Origin: an uncultured Halieaceae bacterium | Lineage (GTDB): Bacteria > Pseudomonadota > Gammaproteobacteria > Pseudomonadales > Halieaceae | DNA length: 6,319 nucleotides | Direction of reading: 5' to 3' | Assembly (NCBI GenBank): GCA_938045215.1 | Contig: CALINF010000304.1 | Coordinates: forward strand, 1-6,319 | Part shown: piece by piece, positions 1 to 5,884 of the stretch | Layout of the letters: every line of letters begins with the position of its first letter | Numbering within the stretch: the first letter of the stretch is position 1 | Position numbers and translations under genes: made by a program | Notes under the pieces: model-generated | Told to the model about the DNA's origin: nothing | Databases searched by the model: none | What the model saw: the letters and a program-made list of their open reading frames with translations, nothing else

Positions 1-218
1 GCGGTGAAGACGGGCAGCATTTTGCGGTATAGATAGCTCCAGGTTGGCTCACCGTGCAAACACAGGAACACGGTGTCGGCATCAGCCGGGCCCTCGTCAA
101 TGTAGGCCATACGCAAAGACTCATATCCTGGCAGATCGTCTACATAGCGCGGCTCATACGGAAACCCCGGCATCACCGAAAATCTCTCGTCTGCTGTCCT
201 CAAAGCTTCTACTGTCAT
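1..218 (-). CDS. dhmA: Haloalkane dehalogenase, type 1 (DhlA-like), N-terminal part, cut by window edge
   Basis: Only the first 72 codons are present; the gene continues past the left edge. The translation begins MTVEALRTADERFSVMPGF and contains DDLPGYESLRMAYIDEG followed by FLCLHGEPTWSYLYRKMLPVF. This matches, nearly residue for residue, what I recall of the N-terminus of Xanthobacter DhlA. In that enzyme family (alpha/beta hydrolase fold, subfamily HLD-I) the protein hydrolyses carbon-halogen bonds of haloalkanes in the cytoplasm, giving an alcohol and halide. The HGEPTW segment (residues 55-60) is the oxyanion-hole loop; E57 here corresponds to E56 of DhlA. The nucleophile Asp, the second acid and the catalytic His lie outside the window, so activity cannot be judged. 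The ATG at 218 has GAGGG (226-230) seven bases upstream. Two very small genes lie just upstream on the same strand, 57 bases away, and may be co-transcribed. The actual substrate is unknown. Confidence 0.9.
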   Translation of the reverse strand, partial: MTVEALRTADERFSVMPGFPYEPRYVDDLPGYESLRMAYIDEGPADADTVFLCLHGEPTWSYLYRKMLPVFT

Positions 219-275
219 GAGCTTGCCCTCATTAGTTGTGTGCAAGGCGCGCGGCCGTAAAGCGATAGATAACGT

Positions 276-410
276 TTAATCAGGCGCGGTAATTGTTGAT
301 GTTAGAAGCTGCTCACCTGCTGGCGCGGGCACGCTGTTTGGAATCTGGCCACCTACAACACCACCAACAAAAATCGCGACCAGAATAGTCCAGTAGAATT
401 TGGGGTTCAT
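276..410 (-). CDS. Small single-span membrane peptide, 44 aa, unknown function
   Basis: The reading frame starts at ATG 410 and ends with TAA at 276, giving MNPKFYWTILVAIFVGGVVG followed by GQIPNSVPAPAGEQLLTSTI and TAPD. Residues about 5-21 form one hydrophobic stretch with a glycine-rich end (GGVVGG), typical of a single transmembrane helix that could pack against another helix. The rest is a polar, proline-containing tail. AGAGGT (419-424) lies nine bases upstream and is embedded in the end of the preceding micro-gene, whose TGA stop overlaps this ATG as ATGA, so translation is probably coupled. The haloalkane dehalogenase start lies 57 bases downstream on the same strand. I do not recognise the peptide and assign no function. 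Support comes from the start context and the membrane-helix pattern, not homology. An alternative is a conserved leader with no peptide role. Confidence 0.6.
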   Translation of the reverse strand: MNPKFYWTILVAIFVGGVVGGQIPNSVPAPAGEQLLTSTITAPD

Positions 411-511
411 GTCGCGCTACCTCTAGTGATATTGCCCGTTTGCTGTTGAATGTGTTTGAGCCCTTCTGCAAGAGCGGTCGCCATAGCCTCTGCCAATTGT
501 GTCTTGTTCAC
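407..511 (-). CDS. Micro-gene, 34 aa, GTG start, translationally coupled to the next gene
   Basis: GTG at 511 opens a 34-codon frame reading (M)NKTQLAEAMATALAEGLKH then IQQQTGNITRGSAT, ending in TGA at 407-409. A perfect AGGAGG (519-524) sits seven bases before the GTG, the strongest ribosome binding site in the window, and this decides the start over the internal ATG at codon 10. Residues about 4-24 are alanine-rich with regularly spaced charged residues and read as a likely amphipathic helix; there is no membrane segment or cysteine motif. The stop overlaps the ATG of the 44-aa membrane peptide (ATGA), and the ribosome binding site of that gene lies in this one's last codons. This points to coupled synthesis of the two peptides. 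No family is recognised. It could be a genuine partner of the membrane peptide or a leader peptide that sets the downstream translation rate. Confidence 0.6.
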   Translation of the reverse strand: MNKTQLAEAMATALAEGLKHIQQQTGNITRGSAT

Positions 512-518
512 GATGTTC

Positions 519-524
519 CCTCCT
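519..524 (-). promoter_or_regulatory. Ribosome binding site AGGAGG deciding the GTG start at 511
   Basis: The minus strand reads AGGAGG, a full match to the anti-Shine-Dalgarno core, seven bases from the GTG. It is the main evidence that the 34-codon frame is translated, because a non-ATG start in so short a frame would otherwise not be credible. Confidence 0.7.
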
Positions 525-538
525 GTAATGACACAATC

Positions 539-544
539 ATTCTA
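539..544 (-). promoter_or_regulatory. Possible -10 box ahead of the two micro-genes
   Basis: The minus strand reads TAGAAT, four of six matches to TATAAT with the key first A and last T present. It would place a transcript start near 532, about 20 bases before the GTG at 511. No good -35 hexamer is found at 16-18 bases, and a second AT-rich box (TATTAT) lies just upstream, so this is only a candidate. A 5-bp inverted repeat (AATGA-N5-TCATT, 528-542) overlaps the start region. Confidence 0.2.
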
Positions 545-713
545 GGAAAGGTGGCCTGGCCAATAATATGACCCAGCGCGCCAACAGCATGGCCGCATGC
601 GCCATTGTTAACAGCTCCAACAAATCAAGGAATGCTAACAATCGATAAACAGCAAACGACACTACGCCCCAAGCGGGGTTTGAACAAGCGATTTCGAGTA
701 AATCCGAACAAGC

Positions 714-731
714 CTGACCATCAATGGTCAG
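714..731 (-). terminator. Palindrome overlapping the hrpB stop codon, possible weak terminator
   Basis: The sequence CTGACCATCAATGGTCAG is a perfect inverted repeat with 8-base arms around a 2-base centre. The hrpB TGA (728-730) lies inside the first arm on the minus strand. As RNA it could form a 7-bp stem with a 4-base loop. The bases after it on the minus strand (GCTTGTTCGGATTT) are T-containing but not a proper T run, so a factor-independent terminator is doubtful. Confidence 0.3.
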
Positions 732-3298
732 CTGGTGTTCAAGCGCTTGGTTGTTTTTGCGGTGGCTACGGCTTGTAATGGATTTTCCGGCCACGGGTGC
801 TTCGGATAGCGCCCTCGCATCTCCTTACGTACCTCCAGATAACTATCGCGCCAAAAACTGGCCAGATCCTGAGTGACCTGCAAAGGCCGCTGCGCGGGAG
901 ACAACAAGTGCACCAGCAGCCGCACTCGGCCATCGGCGATCGTGGGGGTATCAATACAGCCAAACATTTCCTGCAGCTTGACAGCCAGCACAGGTGGCGA
1001 CTCGCAGTAATCAATGGCTATGCTTGAACCAGACGGCACAGCCAGCTTCTGGGGCGCGAGACGCTCCAGCTCCAATGGTAGTGGCCACGGCAGCATGGCC
1101 TGCAAAATCGACTGGAGATCCAGTTTCTGAAAGTCCTGGAGTCGCCGTACACCATTGAGGTAGGGCGAGAGCCAATCTTCAAGCGTATCCAGCAATGCTG
1201 CATCGGACAGATCAGGCCAGCGGTTGTTTTCGCCCCCGTGCTCCAACTGACGCAACAACTCTACCCGGGCTCGCCACTGCTGCAATGAGGGCGACCATGG
1301 CAATAGGTTTAACCCTCGGTTACGGATTACACCCGTCAAAGCAGCATCACGAGCTGCCTCAGGCACATGAGACAATGGCTCTCGCGAGAGTTCGAGCCGT
1401 CCAACGTTAGCTCGACGCTCCGTGATGAACTGGCCCGCCCTGTCGTCCCATTCAACAACATCCTCGTGTACCACCAGCGGCGACAATATTTCACCAAAAC
1501 ATGCGCGGTTGAGTGCGCTGGCGCTATAAATGCGATCAGAAGACTCTCCACTATGGCCACCGATCTCGGCTACAACGATCCATTGCTGCCCAACCAGGCT
1601 ATCTTCAGCCGGTAACACCGCGGTACGGCCATTAGCCAACTGAAATTGTGTACCGTCTCCTGCGATGCGCGCGTGTCCTATGCGGTCTGGGTAGGCGCTG
1701 GCAAGTAGAACCCCCAATGTATCGGACTCGGCGGTGGTTATCGCATACTTACGAGGCTTATGGACGCTGGCTGCGATCTTGATAAAGCGGCGGGTTTGTT
1801 GCCAGGTGCGTTTGAACCAACCTTGCAAGGCACTTGGGCACGGCAGCTCGCCCATTAACAACGCTATTGTGATGCCAAGATCGGCACCCCGCTCTGTCAT
1901 AGGATTGCGTTCTGATAACACCGCCGCCAGCAAGCACGCCATTTCAGAGGCATCGATATCACACCCCACCAACAACATATGCGCCAGGCGCGGGTGCAAT
2001 GGAATCTGTGAGAGACGCACACCATGAGGGGATAGCTGCCATTGTCCATCGGCACCTCTAAAAGCAGCTCCACAGGCTTCGAGCACACCGATTGCCTGCT
2101 GATAAGGGCCCTCGGGAGGCGTATCCAGCCAGAGTAGCTCTTCAGGGTCTTTCACACCCCAAGCCAGCAACTGCAAAGCCAATGATGCCAGATCGGTCTG
2201 CAGGATTTCCGGGGTACTGTGTGAGACGAGCTGCCGATGCTGCTCTTCACTCCATAAACGGTAACAATGCCCCGCAGCAAGGCGCCCTGCCCGCCCTGCC
2301 CGTTGCGCCGCCGACGCACGTGAAACACGCCGTGTTGTCAGTCGCGTCATACTGGTAGCAGGGTCAAATATGGCCTCGCGTGTCAGACCACTGTCGACAA
2401 CCGTGGTCACTCCCTCAATTGTCAGGCTCGTCTCTGCAATATTGGTCGCCAGCACAACTTTGCGGGTTCCATCCTTAGCTGGCCTGATCGCTAGCTGTTG
2501 CTGTTGTAGAGACAGGCCTCCGTACAAAGGGGATAAACGCACAGGTATCGAACTGGCCCGGTCAACCAGTGGCGCGAGCTCACGGCCAACCCGATTGATC
2601 TCACGCTGACCAGGCAAAAACACAAGTACGCTGCCCTGCGTCTCTTTCAAGGCCTGTAGCACGGTACTTACCACCCGCGGCACGATTGGCTCACGCAGCT
2701 GATAGGCCGCACCATGATGAACAGCAACAGGAAACTGTCGACCCTCGGTGGTTATCATGGGCGCGTTTGCAAGCAGGTCTGACAACGCCTGGCCGTCGAG
2801 TGTGGCAGACATCACCAACACCTTCAGTGGGCTGTCACCACGAAACAGCTCTCTTCCCTGAACGGTTAAGGCCAGCCCCAGATCAGAATCCAGATTGCGC
2901 TCATGAAACTCGTCGAATATCACCAGTCCCACACCCTCGAGGTCGGGTGAGTTCTGCAGCTGGCGAGCCAGTATACCCTCGGTAATCACTTCAATGCGGG
3001 TGCGCGCGCTCACTTCTGAATCCATGCGGATACGGTAGCCTACCGTCTCCCCAACAGCTTCCCCCAGCATCTCCGCCATGCGGGCGGCCGCCGCTCTAGC
3101 GGCCATACGACGTGGTTCCAACATAAGGATCTTCTTACCTGCAAGCCAGGGCTCATGCATGAGCGCCAGAGGGATACAGGTGGTTTTTCCGGCGCCCGGC
3201 GGTGCCTGTAGCACGAGGTTGTCGCTACCGGTTAACGCCTGACGAACATCGTCAATGACAGCGTGAATGGGCAGAGCATGGGTAGTAGGAGACAGCAT
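728..3298 (-). CDS. hrpB: ATP-dependent RNA helicase HrpB (DEAH family)
   Basis: The 856-residue protein is a cytoplasmic DEAH-box NTPase of the HrpB family. Its exact RNA target is not established. Motifs seen in order, counted from ATG 3298: Walker A PPGAGKTT (33-40), motif Ia LEPRRMAARA (60-69), DEFH Walker B (129-132, the HrpB variant of DEAH), SAT (164-166), VLVFLPGQREI (224-234), ATNIAETSLTIEGV (284-297) and the arginine-finger motif QRAGRAGR (332-339). The helicase-associated region follows. The C-terminal HrpB domain ends with the typical RYPKHPWPENP block. Length is slightly above the E. coli protein (a little over 800). No frameshift or lost residue is seen. The frame also allows a GTG at 3352, which adds 18 residues, but neither start has a clear ribosome binding site. 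I chose the ATG because the N-terminus then aligns with the family. The gene follows the DUF885 gene on the same strand after a 138-base gap containing a hairpin. Confidence 0.96.
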   Translation of the reverse strand: MLSPTTHALPIHAVIDDVRQALTGSDNLVLQAPPGAGKTTCIPLALMHEPWLAGKKILMLEPRRMAARAAAARMAEMLGEAVGETVGYRIRMDSEVSARTRIEVITEGILARQLQNSPDLEGVGLVIFDEFHERNLDSDLGLALTVQGRELFRGDSPLKVLVMSATLDGQALSDLLANAPMITTEGRQFPVAVHHGAAYQLREPIVPRVVSTVLQALKETQGSVLVFLPGQREINRVGRELAPLVDRASSIPVRLSPLYGGLSLQQQQLAIRPAKDGTRKVVLATNIAETSLTIEGVTTVVDSGLTREAIFDPATSMTRLTTRRVSRASAAQRAGRAGRLAAGHCYRLWSEEQHRQLVSHSTPEILQTDLASLALQLLAWGVKDPEELLWLDTPPEGPYQQAIGVLEACGAAFRGADGQWQLSPHGVRLSQIPLHPRLAHMLLVGCDIDASEMACLLAAVLSERNPMTERGADLGITIALLMGELPCPSALQGWFKRTWQQTRRFIKIAASVHKPRKYAITTAESDTLGVLLASAYPDRIGHARIAGDGTQFQLANGRTAVLPAEDSLVGQQWIVVAEIGGHSGESSDRIYSASALNRACFGEILSPLVVHEDVVEWDDRAGQFITERRANVGRLELSREPLSHVPEAARDAALTGVIRNRGLNLLPWSPSLQQWRARVELLRQLEHGGENNRWPDLSDAALLDTLEDWLSPYLNGVRRLQDFQKLDLQSILQAMLPWPLPLELERLAPQKLAVPSGSSIAIDYCESPPVLAVKLQEMFGCIDTPTIADGRVRLLVHLLSPAQRPLQVTQDLASFWRDSYLEVRKEMRGRYPKHPWPENPLQAVATAKTTKRLNTS

Positions 3299-3336
3299 AA
3301 GATGAGTGTAACCAAGCGAGGCGGCCGGCGCTATCC

Positions 3337-3364
3337 AACCGCTAACCTCCACGGGTTAACGGTT
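3337..3364 (-). promoter_or_regulatory. Stem-loop in the hrpB leader
   Basis: On the minus strand the arms AACCGTTAACC (3364-3354) and GGTTAGCGGTT (3347-3337) flank a 6-base loop CGTGGA. In RNA this gives 11 pairs including one G-U wobble. It lies 38 bases upstream of the hrpB ATG at 3298, and the alternative in-frame GTG (3350-3352) falls in the loop. No T run follows on either strand, so it is not a standard terminator. It may shape hrpB translation, end DUF885 transcripts with a factor, or act as a DNA dyad. Confidence 0.4.
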
Positions 3365-3420
3365 ATAGAACGCGTTTATCTCAGCACCGATCAGAGCTCG
3401 CCTCGCGCGGCGCTAACCTC
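3340..3420. repeat. Two direct copies of CGCTAACCTC, 71 bases apart
   Basis: CGCTAACCTC occurs at 3340-3349 and again at 3411-3420 in the short gap between the DUF885 stop and hrpB. The first copy lies in one arm and the loop of the leader hairpin. Ten exact bases within an 81-base stretch is suggestive of paired protein sites but could be chance. Confidence 0.3.
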
Positions 3421-3436
3421 TGGCGGCGGAGACAGT

Positions 3437-5173
3437 CTAGCGCTGCGCCGCAACCCAGCGATTCATGCGCGCTTCCAATGCATCCAGCGGAATGGCTCCG
3501 GCGCCTAGCATTTCATCGTGAAAGCTACGAATATCGAAGTCGTCGCCCAGCGCTGCCTCAGCCTGCGCTCGCAACTCGAGCATCTTGAGCTGACCAATCT
3601 TATAAGCTAGCGCCTGCCCCGGGTTACCGATGTAACGATCGATCTCATTAATGATGTCAGTCTCGGATTTGCCTGCGTGCGCCAGAAAATAGTCAATCGC
3701 TTCCTGCCGGCTCCAGCCAAAATAGTGAATCCCGGTATCCACAACCAGACGTACCGCGCGCCACATATCGTAGGTCAACTGGCCATATTTTGAGTAGGGA
3801 TCGGTATACAAGCCCATCTGATAGCCCAGGCGCTCCGAATACAAACCCCAACCCTCAATAAAGGCAGTCACTCCCGAATGCTTGCGAAACTCCGGCACAC
3901 CTTCCAATTCTTGCGCCAGGGCTATCTGTAGGTGATGGCCAGGAACGGCCTCGTGCACGCTCAGCACTTCCATCTCATATTTGGGGCGCACTTCCGGACG
4001 ATACAGGTTAACCCAGTAAAATCCTGCGCGTGTGCCGTTGGCTGCGGGCCCGGAATAATAGGCAGTGGTAGTATCGGGTGCTGTTTCCATAGGTATTGCT
4101 CTAACGCCATAGGGCATGCGTGGAAGCTTGCCAAACAGGTTCACAAGCTCGGGATCAAGTCGTTTGGAGATCGCCTGATAGCCTTCAAGCAGCGCTTCGC
4201 TGGACTCATAGTAGAACTGGGGGTCGGTTCGCAAAAACTCGTTGAAGGCAGTCAGATCACCCTGAAAGCCCACGCTTGTTTTAACCTGTTCCATTTCCTG
4301 CAGAATACGCGCAACTTCACGCTTACCGGTTTCATGAATCTCCTCCGGCGTCAGCGTTGTCGTAGTAAAGCGCGCCGTGAGAAAGCGATAGATTTCCTCA
4401 CCACCGGGTAGCGAACCGATGCCGGGCTCTTCCCGAGTCGCTGGTAGGTAGCTGGACACCATAAAGTCGCGAAATTCTTCGAATGCGGGCGTCACCTGGT
4501 TAGCAATAATACTTCTGGCTTCAGACTGAATCTGTTCGGCAATAGTAGAGTCGATACTCTCAGGCATCGACTTGAACGGCTTGTACCACGGGCTATCCTC
4601 GGGGTTGTCAGTAACGACCTTATCCAGCTGCGCCGGCACCCTCTGCATGACAATACGTGCAGGAACGCGATCACGGTTAATCCCCTCTTCCATCAGCTCC
4701 ATATGTTGGGCGAGCAGCTGAGGCACTGCGCGCATGCGGGAAAGCCAGTTCCGGAAATCGCGCTCATTGTTAAAAGGGGCGTAATTTGCCGTCCCATGAC
4801 TACTCTGTGGTCCCGAGCGCATGTTATAGCGCATCAGGTATAAACCGAGCTCGTAGTACTTACGTGACTCCTCGAGACGACGTTGCAGCATGGCGTAACT
4901 GAGTTGGTCGTCAAGCGCGAGGGAGTTACTATCGAGTGCTAGTAAGGAACCCAGAAACTCGCCCTGCTTGGTATAGCGGCTGATGTGAGCAGACAGGCTT
5001 TGATCCGTCCAGCGGTCGTTAAGCCCATCGACCCCAAGATAAGTAGCCCTTTCCGGCGACTGCTGAACCTCCCAGTCCCAGACCTCATCGACCAGTGCGC
5101 GAAAGTCCTCGCCAGGACCTGCGTGAGCGATCGAGCAAAAAGAAAGTAATGACAGTACCAGCCAACGTTTCAT
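3437..5173 (-). CDS. Exported DUF885 family protein, putative metallopeptidase-like
   Basis: The 578-residue protein starts MKRWLVLSLLSFCSIAHAG, a classical Sec signal peptide with predicted cleavage after AHA (residue 18), so it should be periplasmic or secreted. C13 is not in a valid lipobox because F precedes it. The rest is a DUF885 domain. Around residue 407 it has HEAVPGHHLQ, then FIEGWGLYSERLG with E440 and E447, and NPGQALAYKIGQLKMLELR from 517. The His-Glu-x4-His-His pattern with downstream glutamates is the hallmark that places DUF885 near zinc metallopeptidases of the MA clan. Peptidase activity is an inference and the substrate is unknown. The length is normal for the family and the frame is intact. 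The start at 5173 is fixed by the signal peptide; only a weak GGGA precedes it. It is divergent from the NnrU-family gene (125 bases between starts), and hrpB lies 138 bases downstream on the same strand. Confidence 0.92.
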   Translation of the reverse strand: MKRWLVLSLLSFCSIAHAGPGEDFRALVDEVWDWEVQQSPERATYLGVDGLNDRWTDQSLSAHISRYTKQGEFLGSLLALDSNSLALDDQLSYAMLQRRLEESRKYYELGLYLMRYNMRSGPQSSHGTANYAPFNNERDFRNWLSRMRAVPQLLAQHMELMEEGINRDRVPARIVMQRVPAQLDKVVTDNPEDSPWYKPFKSMPESIDSTIAEQIQSEARSIIANQVTPAFEEFRDFMVSSYLPATREEPGIGSLPGGEEIYRFLTARFTTTTLTPEEIHETGKREVARILQEMEQVKTSVGFQGDLTAFNEFLRTDPQFYYESSEALLEGYQAISKRLDPELVNLFGKLPRMPYGVRAIPMETAPDTTTAYYSGPAANGTRAGFYWVNLYRPEVRPKYEMEVLSVHEAVPGHHLQIALAQELEGVPEFRKHSGVTAFIEGWGLYSERLGYQMGLYTDPYSKYGQLTYDMWRAVRLVVDTGIHYFGWSRQEAIDYFLAHAGKSETDIINEIDRYIGNPGQALAYKIGQLKMLELRAQAEAALGDDFDIRSFHDEMLGAGAIPLDALEARMNRWVAAQR

Positions 5174-5189
5174 GGAGTGCGTCCCAAAC

Positions 5190-5195
5190 AGTATA
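5190..5195 (-). promoter_or_regulatory. Candidate -10 box of the DUF885 gene
   Basis: The minus strand reads TATACT, five of six matches to the sigma-70 -10 consensus, 16 bases before the ATG at 5173. The expected start near 5183 would leave a leader of only about 10 bases, which fits the poor ribosome binding site. No recognisable -35 is present at 17-18 bases, so an activator or another sigma factor may be needed, or the box is fortuitous. Confidence 0.4.
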
Positions 5196-5221
5196 AAAGC
5201 CGGGCATGATACCGACTTTTA
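5194..5221. promoter_or_regulatory. Imperfect dyad upstream of the DUF885 gene, possible operator
   Basis: The arms TAAAAGCCGG (5194-5203) and CCGACTTTTA (5212-5221) are inverted copies with one mismatch around an 8-base spacer. The dyad overlaps the candidate TATACT box and its upstream spacer, where a repressor operator would be expected. It is about 40 bases from the NnrU-family -10 and could serve both divergent genes. No known regulator consensus is assigned. Confidence 0.35.
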
Positions 5222-5257
5222 CGACAGGTTTCCGCTATCTCCCGCACAGCGAAGTCC

Positions 5258-5266
5258 TGCTAAACT
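5258..5266 (+). promoter_or_regulatory. Extended -10 promoter for the NnrU-family gene
   Basis: TGCTAAACT has the TGn extension plus a -10 hexamer with four of six matches (TAAACT). It predicts a transcript start near 5273 and a leader of about 26 bases, which leaves room for GGAG at 5286-5289. The -35 position (5238-5243, TCTCCC) is poor, as is tolerated in extended -10 promoters. Confidence 0.45.
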
Positions 5267-5298
5267 TAGAGCCAGACTTTCACTTGGAGTAACCCCAC

Positions 5299-5862
5299 AT
5301 GTGGCTACTGTCGTTCGGCGTTCTACTGTTTTGTTTCACGCACCTGATGCCCTCGACAGCACCGGGTATCAAGAGTGGGCTGATCTCACGCCTGGACGAG
5401 AACCGCTACAAAGGACTGTTCTCGCTCACACTGCTGATCAGTATTGTCTGCATCGTTTTCGGCTGGCGCGGCGCAGCTGTGACCTACATTTATCAACCCG
5501 ATCCCGCGCTCAGGCATCTGGCACTGGGATTGATCGCACTTGCGTTTCTGCTCATGGTGGCGGCATCGCGCCAAACACGGCTCAAACGCATTGTTCGCCA
5601 CCCGCAGCTTACAGGCGTGTTTCTGTGGGCCAGCGCGCACCTGCTGTTGAACGGGGACAACCGCTCTCTTGTTTTGTTCGGTACGCTGGCAGCCTGGTCT
5701 TGCATCGAAATAGTCACGATAAGTCGTCGTGAGGGCACTTGGGTTAAATCCGACGTGCCTGCGTGGAGTAGCGAGTGTGTAACAGTCGTTATTGCCTGCG
5801 TTGTACTCGCTGTTTTAATTGTGCTGCACCCCTACTTCGCGGGTATGCCGGTTTTATTCTAG
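5299..5862 (+). CDS. NnrU family inner-membrane protein
   Basis: The 187-residue protein is strongly hydrophobic, with about six likely membrane segments at residues 1-19, 38-56, 71-90, 103-118, 122-141 and 160-180. The signature HPQLTGVFLWASAHLLLNGD (101-120), with its conserved HPQLTG and AHLLxNGD, places it in the NnrU family (PF07298). NnrU was named in denitrifiers for a role linked to nitric oxide and nitrite metabolism. The same domain is related to plant 15-cis-zeta-carotene isomerase (Z-ISO), where histidines help bind heme. H15 and H114 here are candidates for such a role by analogy only. No denitrification or carotenoid gene is in view, so a specific function cannot be given. The ATG has GGAG (5286-5289) nine bases upstream. 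It is divergent from the DUF885 gene and convergent with dgkA, 22 bases away. Confidence 0.88.
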   Translation: MWLLSFGVLLFCFTHLMPSTAPGIKSGLISRLDENRYKGLFSLTLLISIVCIVFGWRGAAVTYIYQPDPALRHLALGLIALAFLLMVAASRQTRLKRIVRHPQLTGVFLWASAHLLLNGDNRSLVLFGTLAAWSCIEIVTISRREGTWVKSDVPAWSSECVTVVIACVVLAVLIVLHPYFAGMPVLF

Positions 5863-5880
5863 GGCGACCCGAATCGCTCT
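5861..5880. terminator. Short hairpin between convergent genes, weak bidirectional terminator candidate
   Basis: AGGGCGA (5861-5867) pairs with TCGCTCT (5874-5880) across a 6-base loop, giving seven pairs including one G-U. It occupies nearly all of the gap between the NnrU-family stop and the dgkA stop, where both transcripts must end. Neither side has a T run after the stem, so it does not meet the usual factor-independent pattern. Confidence 0.25.
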
Positions 5881-5884
5881 ACCA

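Larger units (their letters stand above)
512..727. other. Intergenic region between hrpB end and the micro-genes
   Basis: This stretch holds no gene I can support firmly. It contains most of the palindrome at the hrpB stop, a short CCCC-N4-GGGG hairpin (667-678), weak promoter-like AT boxes near 539-560 and the micro-gene ribosome binding site. On the minus strand one frame stays open from 794 to 537 and includes an internal ATG at 605 with GGAG nine bases ahead. That frame would encode a 22-aa hydrophobic peptide (MAHAAMLLARWVILLARPPF then LE). I rate that peptide as unlikely but not excluded. Confidence 0.5.

Noticed and set aside
54..260. 68-codon plus-strand frame at the left end
   Set aside because: It is antisense to the clearly recognised dehalogenase N-terminus and has no family resemblance.
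661..700. tRNA-like T-arm (minus strand TTCAAACCCC) downstream of hrpB
   Set aside because: No acceptor stem, D-arm or anticodon arm can be built around it.
537..794. 85-codon minus-strand frame overlapping the hrpB 3' end
   Set aside because: Its first 22 codons lie inside conserved hrpB coding sequence in another frame, and its start has no ribosome binding site. Only the internal ATG at 605 is worth keeping as a doubtful candidate.
3299..3352. N-terminal extension of HrpB from GTG 3352
   Set aside because: No ribosome binding site precedes the GTG, it lies in a hairpin loop, and the added 18 residues do not resemble the family N-terminus.
3932..4411. 159-codon plus-strand frame
   Set aside because: It lies wholly antisense to the conserved DUF885 core, with cysteine- and histidine-rich composition typical of a shadow frame.
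5130..5173. Lipoprotein signal at C13 of the DUF885 protein
   Set aside because: The residue before the cysteine is F, which does not fit a lipobox, while AHA-G gives a good signal peptidase I site.
5172..5732. 186-codon plus-strand frame overlapping the NnrU-family gene
   Set aside because: The overlapping frame at 5299-5862 has a ribosome binding site, membrane segments and the HPQLTG signature; this one has none of these.
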